Source of the DNA: Belliella filtrata
GTDB lineage: Bacteria > Bacteroidota > Bacteroidia > Cytophagales > Cyclobacteriaceae
DNA: 59,478 bases
Direction: 5' to 3'
Assembly: GCF_022549775.1 (NCBI RefSeq)
Contig: NZ_JAKZGP010000028.1
Coordinates: 1 to 59,478 of the forward strand
The notes under the pieces were generated by a model. It saw nothing but the letters and a program-made list of their open reading frames with translations. It was not told the origin of the DNA and ran no database searches. The translations under genes were made by a program, and so were the position numbers. Shown here in pieces: positions 19,062 through 27,209 of the stretch (position 1 is the stretch's first letter; the number at the start of each line of letters is the position of its first letter).

Positions 19062-19901
19062 TCAATACTCCCCCGCAACCAGCTCTCTTATGATCATAGA
19101 TATATTCGGTTCGGCTATAGCGGCCGCGGCTAGTACTTCCTGTAAACTGATCTGCTTAACATTACCGGGAGAACAAAGGTCTGTAATGGCTGATATGGCA
19201 AATACCTCCATGTTCATGTGTCTTGCCACTATAACTTCTGGAATAGTACTCATCCCTACAGCATCTGCCCCTATGGTACGAAGGTATTTGTACTCCGCTT
19301 TGGTCTCTAAGTTTGGGCCTTGAACGCCCGCATACACACCTGTGTGTATTTTGATATTGTTGCTTTTAGCAATAACTATCGCCTTTGCTATCAAGCGAGT
19401 GCTATATGGCTCACTCATATCTGGAAATCTCACACTAAATGTATCCAAATTCTTCCCCCTCAATGGGTTTTCTGGAAAAAGGTCAATATGATCATTCAAA
19501 ATCATCAAGCCACCAATTTGATATTCAGGATCTAGCCCGCCAGCTGCATTTGAGACAAAAAGCTGCTCAACACCGAGTAGCTTCATCACCCTCACTGGAA
19601 AGGTAACTTCCTTCATGGAGTAGCCTTCATAATAGTGAAATCTTCCTTGCATGGCTATTACATACTTACCTGAAAGCTTTCCAATAACCAATTTCCCACT
19701 ATGACTCTCTACCGTAGAAACAGGAAAAAAAGGAATCTCATGATAAGGAAACTCATGAATCACTTCAATATGTTCAATCAATTGACCTAACCCGGTCCCC
19801 AAGATAATACCGATAGAAACTGGCTCATCGAATGTCTGTCGAATATGGTTTATAGCATGTTGTATCTGGGAAGGGTAAGTTACTTGTGGTTCTTCTCTCA
19901 T
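19062..19901 (-). CDS. Purine nucleoside phosphorylase paralogue with altered specificity residues
   Basis: A second class I PNP-family protein of 279 aa, clearly related to the 17943-18767 product throughout (GTGLGQL, QGRFHYYEGY, SNAAGGLDP, GMSTIPEV). It differs at key positions: AITDLCS carries Asp where PNPs have Asn243, SLQEV carries Leu where PNPs have His257, and GPNLETKAE keeps the Glu but has Asn in place of Ser. MTA phosphorylases have Asp and a hydrophobic residue at the first two of these positions. I infer a shift toward 6-aminopurine or 5'-modified nucleosides, unproven. A 294-bp gene-free gap separates the two. Confidence 0.88.
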   Translation of the reverse strand: MREEPQVTYPSQIQHAINHIRQTFDEPVSIGIILGTGLGQLIEHIEVIHEFPYHEIPFFPVSTVESHSGKLVIGKLSGKYVIAMQGRFHYYEGYSMKEVTFPVRVMKLLGVEQLFVSNAAGGLDPEYQIGGLMILNDHIDLFPENPLRGKNLDTFSVRFPDMSEPYSTRLIAKAIVIAKSNNIKIHTGVYAGVQGPNLETKAEYKYLRTIGADAVGMSTIPEVIVARHMNMEVFAISAITDLCSPGNVKQISLQEVLAAAAIAEPNISMIIRELVAGEY

Positions 19902-20022
19902 AATTTGTGATTTTGGACTAAAATACGGAAATGATTCAGATCTTCTAACTAAATTATAGAGTTCTTTATGACTAGTCGCTTATAATTCTGACCTAATAAA
20001 TAGTTAATTCTAATAGTAGCCT

Positions 20023-20064
20023 GTAGGAGAAGGAACCCTTGAAGGGTTTTGATTTTTGAACCCT
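20023..20064 (+). repeat. Imperfect direct repeat flanking the palindromic element (left)
   Basis: GTAGGAGAAGGAACCCTTGA and the following GGGTTTTG resemble the sequence beginning at 20171 (GTAGGAGAAGCAAAACTTCA then GGGTTATTG). The pair brackets the three-palindrome element. The rest of 19902-20314 shows no gene. Confidence 0.45.
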
Positions 20065-20169
20065 AAGCGTAGATTGCATCTACGCTTTCCTATTCTTGGA
20101 ATTTACAATTCCACATTGATGTTCGAAAATTCATGAAATCAAGTCATTTAAGGTGTAGTTTCAAACTAC
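20065..20169 (+). repeat. Dispersed three-palindrome intergenic element, copy A
   Basis: It contains three 15-mer-core palindromes: GTAGATTGCATCTAC, GGAATTTACAATTCC and GTAGTTTCAAACTAC. A second copy lies inverted at 38008-38107. The left block (TAGATTGCATCTACGCTTTC, then TTGGAATTT and CAATTCCA) and right block (ATTTAAGGTGTAGTT and CAAACTAC) are nearly identical between copies, while the 32-nt middle differs in sequence but not in length. In this copy the first palindrome extends to 10-bp arms. Confidence 0.75.
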
Positions 20170-20314
20170 GGTAGGAGAAGCAAAACTTCAAGGGTTATTG
20201 TTTTGTGCTTATTTGTGTTTAAGATATTGATTCATAAAAGAACTTTCAGAATAGGTAAAGGGTTCTATTGCTGAATTACAAAAAATAAAAATATTTGATT
20301 CCACAGCTACTTCA

Positions 20315-20839
20315 ATGATAAAAATAATAGTTTCTACCAATCGAGAGCAGTCCATTTCCAGAAAAATAGCTATTCAATACCAACAAACTTTGGCATCTTT
20401 GGGGTCCGCATCAGAAATTTTGGACCTAAGGGATCTCCCACATGACTTTTTATTTTCAGCTTTGTATGAGAACAATGGGAAAAATGAAAGCTATAACACC
20501 TTCCATAATTTGGTCAGATCGGGAGAAAAGTTTGTATTTATCGTACCAGAATATAACGGATCATTCCCTGGAGTATTGAAGGCATTTATAGATGGGATGA
20601 CTTATCCCAATACCTTTAAAAATAAAAAGTGTGCTTTGCTTGGCTTATCATCTGGAATAGGTGGAGGTAGCTCAGCGTTGAGCCACCTCACCGACATCTT
20701 CCATTATTTGGGTATGCATGTACATCCCCTCAAGCTCAAATTTGCTAAGATAGAGGAGAATATGTCAGATAACCTGCTCACCAACAGGCTGTACATAGAA
20801 TTGCTTCAAACCCAAGCGGAAATGTTGATTAAGTACTAG
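20315..20839 (+). CDS. NADPH-dependent FMN reductase family protein
   Basis: A 174-aa flavodoxin-like oxidoreductase that probably uses FMN and NAD(P)H. The N-terminus MIKIIVSTNREQSISRKIA gives the first strand and phosphate-binding loop. FIVPEYNGSFPGVLKAFIDGM is the diagnostic PEYN..P.LK.ID signature. The physiological substrate is unknown. The gene runs convergently into ftsZ with only 2 bp between stops, and its last codons form half of a perfect hairpin with the ftsZ 3' end. Confidence 0.9.
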   Translation: MIKIIVSTNREQSISRKIAIQYQQTLASLGSASEILDLRDLPHDFLFSALYENNGKNESYNTFHNLVRSGEKFVFIVPEYNGSFPGVLKAFIDGMTYPNTFKNKKCALLGLSSGIGGGSSALSHLTDIFHYLGMHVHPLKLKFAKIEENMSDNLLTNRLYIELLQTQAEMLIKY

Positions 20840-20853
20840 ACTTAATCAACATT
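20821..20853. terminator. Perfect 14-bp hairpin formed by the 3' ends of two convergent genes
   Basis: AATGTTGATTAAGT (20821-20834), loop ACTAG, ACTTAATCAACATT (20840-20853). The left arm encodes the last codons of the FMN reductase and the right arm the last codons of ftsZ. There is no clear T-tract on either side, so it may act as a 3'-end stabiliser or weak bidirectional terminator. Confidence 0.65.
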
Positions 20854-22515
20854 ATCATGTAAAAACCTATTATTTTTCAAAAACTCATTGTCATCCGACA
20901 AATTGAATCTTGAAATACTTCTTTCTGAGCTATGCTGAACATCATTGAGCTTAACCTGCCTTCTAAGATACGCAGGTGTCTCTAATTTATCCTTAAACTC
21001 TTCAGGGTGATGCGAATTCGAATTTAAACTTCTTAGTTTCTCGAATCTTTCATGTGCCCTTTGAATCGCCTTTTCTTTCAACTGCTCATAATACTCATTA
21101 TTTACAGCTGCAGCATCCTTAGCTGATTGGTTTTTAGGCTCTGGAGCCTTTTCTTTAGGCTCTTCATCTTCTAAAGTATAAACTTTAGTGTTTGCTTCAG
21201 GTGCATTTGCCGTAACAAATTCAAATGGAGCTTCTTCTTCCTCTTCTTTTACTTCTTTTACTTGTGGTGCAGAAGGTAGTTGATTTTGAACCGGTTGAGC
21301 TTGACGTTGTGGTTCTTCCTTGAAGTTATTTTCAGCCCTGGTAGGGATCATAGGCTGCTGCATTGGGAAAGTGAAAGTTTGTCCTAAGTGAGTTGGTACT
21401 TCCTCTTCTACTTTAGAAGTTTTTCCAGACTCCAAATGGATTACTTTTTTTACATTCTCATCTTCAGTTTGATCAGTGACTTCAATCTTTTTTTCAGACT
21501 CAGTTGGAGTGCTTTTTTCTGCTCCTTTTAAGGAATCCATCTCAAAACCCGTAGCAATTACAGTAACTCTGATAGCCTTGCCCAACTCAAGGTCAATACC
21601 CTGGCCAAAGATAACTTCAGCTTCTTCTCCTGCACGCTCCTGAATGTACTCAGTGATCTCGCTCAACTCATCCATAGAAAGCTCCTCCTCTTCTCCAGAC
21701 ATGATTGAAAGCAATATCTTTTGCGCTCCTTTGATATCTACATTATTCAATAACGGTGAGGCAATGGCCTTTTCGGCTGCTTTGATTGCTCTACCTTCTC
21801 CTTCTTCAATTGCGGAACCCATTACAGCTGCTCCAGCATCTTTCATTACGGTCTTCACATCTTCGAAATCCACATTGACATCTTGGTGAACAGTGATGAT
21901 TTCGGCGATAGATTTGGCTGCGGTCGTCAATACATTGTCAGCTTTCGCAAATGCAGACCTGATGGCAAGGTTACCATATACCTCTCTTAATTTATCATTT
22001 AAGATCACTAGGACAGTGTCACAGTTTTCTCTCAATGCTTCAATACCTAGCTGTGCAGAGGTCATTTTTTTTCTCCCTTCAAACATAAAAGGAGCTGTAA
22101 CGATACCAACAGTTAGTATATCCAAATCTTTTGCAATCTTTGCAATAACAGGAGCAGCACCTGTCCCTGTACCTCCACCCATTCCTGCAGTGATAAATAC
22201 CATTTTGGTATTATCTGATAAAAGTTCTCTTATCTCTTCCTTGCTTTCCAAAGCGGCGTTTCTACCTCTCTCCGGATTAGCCCCTGCACCTAGTCCTTCC
22301 GTCAAGCTAGCGCCCAATTGAAGTCTTGTTGGAACTGGACTACTTTTCAAAGCTTGAGCATCCGTATTGAATACGACAAACTCTACATCTTTGATACCTT
22401 GATTGAACATGTGGTTGACAGCATTGGAACCACCTCCTCCTACACCTATCACCTTGATGATAGATTTGTGATTTTTAGGAAGATCAAACTTGTAATCTTT
22501 CATGTTATCTGACAT
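20842..22515 (-). CDS. ftsZ: Cell division protein FtsZ
   Basis: Tubulin-like GTPase that forms the cytokinetic ring. The N-terminal globular domain (residues 1 to about 330) has VGGGGSNAVNHM, the GGGTGTGAAP GTP-binding loop and a normal T7-loop region. A long acidic, Pro/Gln-rich linker follows (about 340-500). The conserved C-terminal peptide that binds FtsA reads TPAYLRRQ near residue 515, but about 40 residues continue after it (SRFNLSDDNEFLK...), unlike E. coli where it is terminal. At 557 aa it is longer than the typical 380-400. It is the last gene of the dcw cluster and is separated from ftsA by 104 bp. Confidence 0.97.
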   Translation of the reverse strand: MSDNMKDYKFDLPKNHKSIIKVIGVGGGGSNAVNHMFNQGIKDVEFVVFNTDAQALKSSPVPTRLQLGASLTEGLGAGANPERGRNAALESKEEIRELLSDNTKMVFITAGMGGGTGTGAAPVIAKIAKDLDILTVGIVTAPFMFEGRKKMTSAQLGIEALRENCDTVLVILNDKLREVYGNLAIRSAFAKADNVLTTAAKSIAEIITVHQDVNVDFEDVKTVMKDAGAAVMGSAIEEGEGRAIKAAEKAIASPLLNNVDIKGAQKILLSIMSGEEEELSMDELSEITEYIQERAGEEAEVIFGQGIDLELGKAIRVTVIATGFEMDSLKGAEKSTPTESEKKIEVTDQTEDENVKKVIHLESGKTSKVEEEVPTHLGQTFTFPMQQPMIPTRAENNFKEEPQRQAQPVQNQLPSAPQVKEVKEEEEEAPFEFVTANAPEANTKVYTLEDEEPKEKAPEPKNQSAKDAAAVNNEYYEQLKEKAIQRAHERFEKLRSLNSNSHHPEEFKDKLETPAYLRRQVKLNDVQHSSERSISRFNLSDDNEFLKNNRFLHDNVD

Positions 22516-22594
22516 TTTGAATTTATTTTGTTGGTGAACTTAATTTTCATATTTATCGGACTTCCAAAAGGAGGGGAAATAAAATGCAGTACAA

Positions 22595-22618
22595 GCTATC
22601 TCCCCACTATTAGATAGC
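22595..22618. promoter_or_regulatory. Hairpin between ftsA and ftsZ
   Basis: GCTATCT (22595-22601) and AGATAGC (22612-22618) form a 7-bp stem immediately after the ftsA stop, in the only sizeable gap inside the dcw cluster. It could modulate ftsZ mRNA processing or partial termination. No U-tract follows. Confidence 0.4.
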
Positions 22619-22619
22619 C

Positions 22620-23942
22620 CTAGTAATTACTATCGTCGGCTATATCACTACCGATCATATCTTTGAGTCTATTTCTAATATTTGTGAAGATATTTTCCCC
22701 AGGAAGCCCAGCAGGCTTTGATGACTTCACACTTATTTCTAATTCTTTCAAGGAGGCAGTTCTTTCTTTATATTGTGTTTCTCTATCATCTAGAGATTTG
22801 AAACCTGCTAGGACCAAACCAACAGAAGTGGCATACATAGGACTTTTGATTTCATCTACTTTACACTTGCCCAAATGCTCATTTGGATATCCTATTCTAG
22901 TATCCAGACCGGTCATGTACTCAAACAGCTGCGCTACTCCTTGTAGCTGTGATCCACCACCCGTCAAAACAATCCCTCCGGCCAACTTCTTGTAGTGACC
23001 ACTAGCTACCAATTCATTTTGAACATATTCAATAATCTCCTCCATACGTGCCTGAATGATCGCAGCTAGGTTTTTAATAGATATTTCCTTTGGCGGTCTG
23101 TTTCTCAATCCTGGAATAGAAACGATTTCATTTGGATTGGCTTCTTCGGCTATGGCTCTTCCAAATTTCGTTTTCAATAATTCTGCTTGGTGGTGAAGCA
23201 CCATACAGCCTTCTTTGATATCTGTGGTGATGATGTTTCCTCCAAGTGGAATCACTGCAGTATGTCTGATGATATTATCATAGAAAATAGCAATATCAGT
23301 AGTACCCCCACCAATGTCCACTAGACAAACTCCTGCCTCTTTATCAATATCACTTAACACAGACAATGAACTTGCCAAAGGCTCCAAAATCAAATCTTTT
23401 GAAATTAAATTGGCTCTTTTCACACACCTGTTGATGTTGTTGATCGCTGTGGACTGTGCAGTAATGATATGAAAATCAGCCTCAAGCCTGGAACCTGACA
23501 TTCCAACAGGATCTTTGATACCATCCTCATAATCGACTGTATAATCTTGCGGCATCACATGGATGATCGAATTCCCTGGAGGCACAACGATATTCTCCAT
23601 ATCATTTGATAGCCTTCTCACATCTTCTATCGTAATCTCGTCTTCGTTTTGACGGCGAAAAGTGACACCATGGTGAACCGTACTCTTGATGTGCTGACCA
23701 GCTATCCCCACGAGCACCTCTCCGATGTCAACTTCAGCCATATCAGAAGCATCTTGTACAGCTTTTTGAATGGCGTTGACAGTTTTATCAATGTTGGTCA
23801 CAATACCTCTGATCACTCCATCAGAGACAGATTTGCCCATACCTAGAACCTCAAGTTTTCCAAACTCATTCTTGCGACCGATGATCGCACAGATTTTGGT
23901 TGTCCCAATGTCCAGACCTACGATTAATTGTTCATTTTCCAT
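22620..23942 (-). CDS. ftsA: Cell division protein FtsA
   Basis: Actin-like ATPase that tethers FtsZ to the inner membrane. VGLDIGTTKICAIIG is the phosphate-1 motif near the N-terminus, VCLVDIGGGTTDIAIF the phosphate-2 motif, and IVLTGGGSQLQG the adenosine motif. The C-terminus (NIFTNIRNRLKDMIG) is an amphipathic membrane-targeting helix. I prefer the ATG at 23942 (MENEQLIVG) over the GTG at 23960, which would overlap ftsQ. The length of about 440 aa is normal. Confidence 0.95.
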   Translation of the reverse strand: MENEQLIVGLDIGTTKICAIIGRKNEFGKLEVLGMGKSVSDGVIRGIVTNIDKTVNAIQKAVQDASDMAEVDIGEVLVGIAGQHIKSTVHHGVTFRRQNEDEITIEDVRRLSNDMENIVVPPGNSIIHVMPQDYTVDYEDGIKDPVGMSGSRLEADFHIITAQSTAINNINRCVKRANLISKDLILEPLASSLSVLSDIDKEAGVCLVDIGGGTTDIAIFYDNIIRHTAVIPLGGNIITTDIKEGCMVLHHQAELLKTKFGRAIAEEANPNEIVSIPGLRNRPPKEISIKNLAAIIQARMEEIIEYVQNELVASGHYKKLAGGIVLTGGGSQLQGVAQLFEYMTGLDTRIGYPNEHLGKCKVDEIKSPMYATSVGLVLAGFKSLDDRETQYKERTASLKELEISVKSSKPAGLPGENIFTNIRNRLKDMIGSDIADDSNY

Positions 23943-23952
23943 AGCCGTTATA

Positions 23953-24708
23953 TTATTCACAAATGATTTGATCCTTGTATTTTACATTTACTCTACTGTA
24001 AGTATTCCAACCTTTGGTAGGAAGGATTTCTTCATAGAAGAGTGATATTTTCTTAAACTTTTCTTCGATATGCTCAGCAGCGCCAAACTCAATAACTTGC
24101 TTTCCTACTTGCTGATACATTCGAATGTCATTTTTCCTGTTGATTTCAAGACCTGTGATCTGCGCTCTCCAAAACTCATCTCCTTCTATAAATTCGATCA
24201 AATTCATCAAGCCATCATGCTCTTCACCCAATCGCTCTTCTAACAACAGCCTTTCCGCATAGTTTCCTTCCAAAGTCAATACCCTAGTGGTATACTTAGG
24301 AGAAGTAGGCAAAATGACACCTTCTGTAGAAATGTATCCATCTGCGGCCATTGGTCTTACTATCCTCGCCATAGGTTTATGTTGGTCTATTTCGACCAGA
24401 ATATTACCTTTCAAGTCACTGAAGACCTCTGCATTCTTAACAAATGGGTGATTTGACACCTTTTCCTCCATTTGATCCAAGTTTACTTGATTGATTAGAA
24501 TTCCGGTGTTCAACATGGGGAATTCTGTCTGCAATCTTGACAACAAGTCCTTTTCCTCTACAAAGTAGACATCAGCAATAGGATTGACTTTGACATGAAT
24601 GCTATTCACACGTTTGTCTGCACTTTGTTTTTCGACAAAACCTATAAATCCTAAGAGCACCAATACTAGGACACTGAATACCAATGTTTTTCTAAGTTTA
24701 GCTTTCAT
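23953..24708 (-). CDS. ftsQ: Cell division protein FtsQ
   Basis: A 251-aa bitopic division protein. One membrane segment at about residues 9-25 (VFSVLVLVLLGFIGFV) is preceded by basic residues, so the bulk is periplasmic. A POTRA-like region at about 38-110 is followed by the beta domain (MARIVRPMAADGYISTEGVI is typical). It links FtsL-type proteins to the divisome. The start overlaps murC by 11 bp. Confidence 0.9.
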   Translation of the reverse strand: MKAKLRKTLVFSVLVLVLLGFIGFVEKQSADKRVNSIHVKVNPIADVYFVEEKDLLSRLQTEFPMLNTGILINQVNLDQMEEKVSNHPFVKNAEVFSDLKGNILVEIDQHKPMARIVRPMAADGYISTEGVILPTSPKYTTRVLTLEGNYAERLLLEERLGEEHDGLMNLIEFIEGDEFWRAQITGLEINRKNDIRMYQQVGKQVIEFGAAEHIEEKFKKISLFYEEILPTKGWNTYSRVNVKYKDQIICE

Positions 24709-26092
24709 CTTGCATCCATTTTGTGATCGGTTCTACTAACCTGTCTATGTCTCCTGCACCTATAGTCACGAGTACTTCAGGTGAATTCTCTTTCAGGTAA
24801 TTGATCACTTCTTCCTTCGGCTGCAAAGTCTTTTTACTAGACTTGATCTCTGGAAGAAGCATTTCGGAAGTAACACCTTCTATAGGTAACTCTCTGGCTG
24901 GATAAATATCCAAAAGCACTACCTCATCAGCCAATGAAAGGCTTTCGGAAAATCCAGTTGCAAAATCCCTGGTTCTGGAAAAAAGATGTGGCTGAAATAC
25001 CGCCGTCAACTTCCTATCAGGGTACATGGCTTTCACTGAATTTAGAAATGCAGCGATCTCCTCTGGATGATGTGCATAATCATCGATATAAACCCTTCCT
25101 TCCTCTTGAAGGTGAATTTCAAACCTCCTTTTCACACCTTTGAAGGAAGCTAATCCATTTCGAATTTGATCCTCACTCAAGCCCAAATCCAACCCTATTG
25201 CAATGGCAGGAAGGGCATTTTCTACATTATGGAAGCCTGGCATATGAAGTTCTAAGCCAGTGATTTGCTTTTCACCATTGACAAAATCAAATTTGAAAAG
25301 CCCTGGCAATGCTTCTACCTGAACCGCTTTTACTTCACCAGCACCAATTCCATAAGGAGTCACATTTACTTTTTTCAAATCTAAATCGCCAAGCTTTTGG
25401 AAAGCTTTGGTATGTATGTAAAGCTTGCCACCAGAAGAAATCAGCTTCAAAAAAGCATGAAATCCCTTTAACATCACCTCACCATTTCCATAAATATCCA
25501 AATGATCTGGATCTACACTTGTCAACACTGCTACATTTGGATGCAGATGAAGAAAAGACCTGTCAAACTCATCCGCTTCCACAACCACCCAAGAGTCACT
25601 TTCTTGATCATCTTGGAGCAAAAGGTTGCTTTGGTAGTTTTGAGTAATTCCACCTAAGAATGCCGCTACATTTACATTGCCCTGCTTGAGAAGGTGAGCA
25701 ACCATCGACGACGTCGTAGTTTTGCCATGCGTACCAGCTACCGCGATAGCGGGCATACTAGAAGTAATCATCCCAAGTAATGCTGCACGCTTTTGCAGTT
25801 CAAAACCTTCATTTTTGAAGAAATTGAGCTGAACCGAATCCTTTGGCATCGCAGGGGTCCATACGATCATGGCATTATCTTTTTGAGCGCTAACTGCACT
25901 TGGCACGTGCTCCAAATCATCTACATAACTGATATTCATCCCTTCCTCTTCCAACTTTTTGGTAAGTGGAGAAGGAGTTTTATCATATCCAGACACTTGC
26001 ATTCCCATGTGATTGAAATACCTTGCTAAGGCACTCATTCCGATACCACCGATACCTAAGAAATGTACGCTATGTAAGTTTTTCAAATTCAT
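24698..26092 (-). CDS. murC: UDP-N-acetylmuramate--L-alanine ligase
   Basis: Adds L-Ala to UDP-MurNAc in the cytoplasm. At 464 aa it is the usual size. The N-terminal domain has HFLGIGGIGMSALA (residues 10-23), the ATP loop is GTHGKTT at 120-126, followed by the central Mur ligase domain with VVEADEFDRSFL and the C-terminal domain with DDYAHHPEEI. Its start overlaps the murG stop by 4 bp (ATGA). Confidence 0.97.
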   Translation of the reverse strand: MNLKNLHSVHFLGIGGIGMSALARYFNHMGMQVSGYDKTPSPLTKKLEEEGMNISYVDDLEHVPSAVSAQKDNAMIVWTPAMPKDSVQLNFFKNEGFELQKRAALLGMITSSMPAIAVAGTHGKTTTSSMVAHLLKQGNVNVAAFLGGITQNYQSNLLLQDDQESDSWVVVEADEFDRSFLHLHPNVAVLTSVDPDHLDIYGNGEVMLKGFHAFLKLISSGGKLYIHTKAFQKLGDLDLKKVNVTPYGIGAGEVKAVQVEALPGLFKFDFVNGEKQITGLELHMPGFHNVENALPAIAIGLDLGLSEDQIRNGLASFKGVKRRFEIHLQEEGRVYIDDYAHHPEEIAAFLNSVKAMYPDRKLTAVFQPHLFSRTRDFATGFSESLSLADEVVLLDIYPARELPIEGVTSEMLLPEIKSSKKTLQPKEEVINYLKENSPEVLVTIGAGDIDRLVEPITKWMQDES

Positions 26093-27171
26093 GAGATCAA
26101 TGTTGCTATTGTGTCCACTATCGCTTTGGCTGCGTCTGGTTTTGCTAATTTTTTAATGTTTGTAGCCAATTCTTCCGCTCTCGCATCATCATTGACAATA
26201 TCGTCTACTGCATTTTTCAAATTCCCAATTGCTTCGGCATCCTTCAAAAGCACTGCTGCATGCTGAGACACGTAAGCTACTGCATTTTTGGTCTGATGAT
26301 CCTCTGCCACGTTGGGTGACGGAATGAATATCACTGGCTTACCTACTAAGCTAAGCTCGGACACCGAAAGAGCTCCTGCTCTTGATACCACAACATCTGC
26401 GACAGCATAAGCAAGATCCATTTCTTTGATAAACTCTCTGACATGTACATGCTTCAGTCCTGATTCTAATACACTTTTTGACATTTCTAAGAAGTAAAAC
26501 TTCCCACATTGCCACAAGAGCTGATATCCTGCCGCTTCAAATGCTTTCATTTCTGCCAATACAGCTCTATTGATCGTACGTGCACCTAAGCTACCTCCCA
26601 GAACCAGCAAGGTCAATTTGTTGCTATCAAGACCAAAATGAGCTATAGCTAGTTCTCGTTTCCCTTCCAGTTCCATGATATCTTTTCTCACAGGATTTCC
26701 CGTGTAAATGATTCGTTCTGAAGGAAAAAATTGCCCCATCCCAGGATAGGCAACACATATTTTTTTGGCTCTCTTTGAAAGTAGCTTATTGGTCAAACCC
26801 GCATAGGAATTTTGCTCTTGAAGCAATGTCGGAATCCCTGCATTTTGGGCAGCAAATAAGACTGGCCCACTTGCATATCCTCCTACACCTATAGCTACAT
26901 CAGGCTGGAAAGACTTCACTAGAGATTTTGCTTTACTCAAGCTAGACATCAATTTGAATGGAAAACTCAAATTTGACAAACTCAAGCTTCTCTGAAGACC
27001 TGCCACTTTCAATCCTGTAATAGGGTATCCTGCTTCAGGAACTTTCTGCATTTCCATCTTCCCTTCCGCACCGACAAATAGAAACTCTGACCCTGGAAAT
27101 CTTTCTTTCCAAGCATTGGCTATGGCTATGGCTGGGTAGATATGCCCACCAGTACCACCTCCGCTAATCAT
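26089..27171 (-). CDS. murG: UDP-GlcNAc--lipid I N-acetylglucosaminyltransferase
   Basis: Converts lipid I to lipid II on the cytoplasmic face of the inner membrane. A GT-B fold glycosyltransferase with GGGTGGHIYPA near the N-terminus, GVGGYASGP near 95, VLGGSLGAR near 190 and VVSRAGALSVSE near 275. The first ATG (27171) begins at MISGGG, which cuts off part of the first beta strand. In-frame codons upstream read IIKKERTYRI, so an ATT/ATC start near 27198-27201 is possible. It follows ftsW by 38 bp. Confidence 0.95.
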   Translation of the reverse strand: MISGGGTGGHIYPAIAIANAWKERFPGSEFLFVGAEGKMEMQKVPEAGYPITGLKVAGLQRSLSLSNLSFPFKLMSSLSKAKSLVKSFQPDVAIGVGGYASGPVLFAAQNAGIPTLLQEQNSYAGLTNKLLSKRAKKICVAYPGMGQFFPSERIIYTGNPVRKDIMELEGKRELAIAHFGLDSNKLTLLVLGGSLGARTINRAVLAEMKAFEAAGYQLLWQCGKFYFLEMSKSVLESGLKHVHVREFIKEMDLAYAVADVVVSRAGALSVSELSLVGKPVIFIPSPNVAEDHQTKNAVAYVSQHAAVLLKDAEAIGNLKNAVDDIVNDDARAEELATNIKKLAKPDAAKAIVDTIATLIS

Positions 27172-27209
27172 GATTCTATATGTCCTTTCCTTTTTGATAA
27201 TATTTCTAT

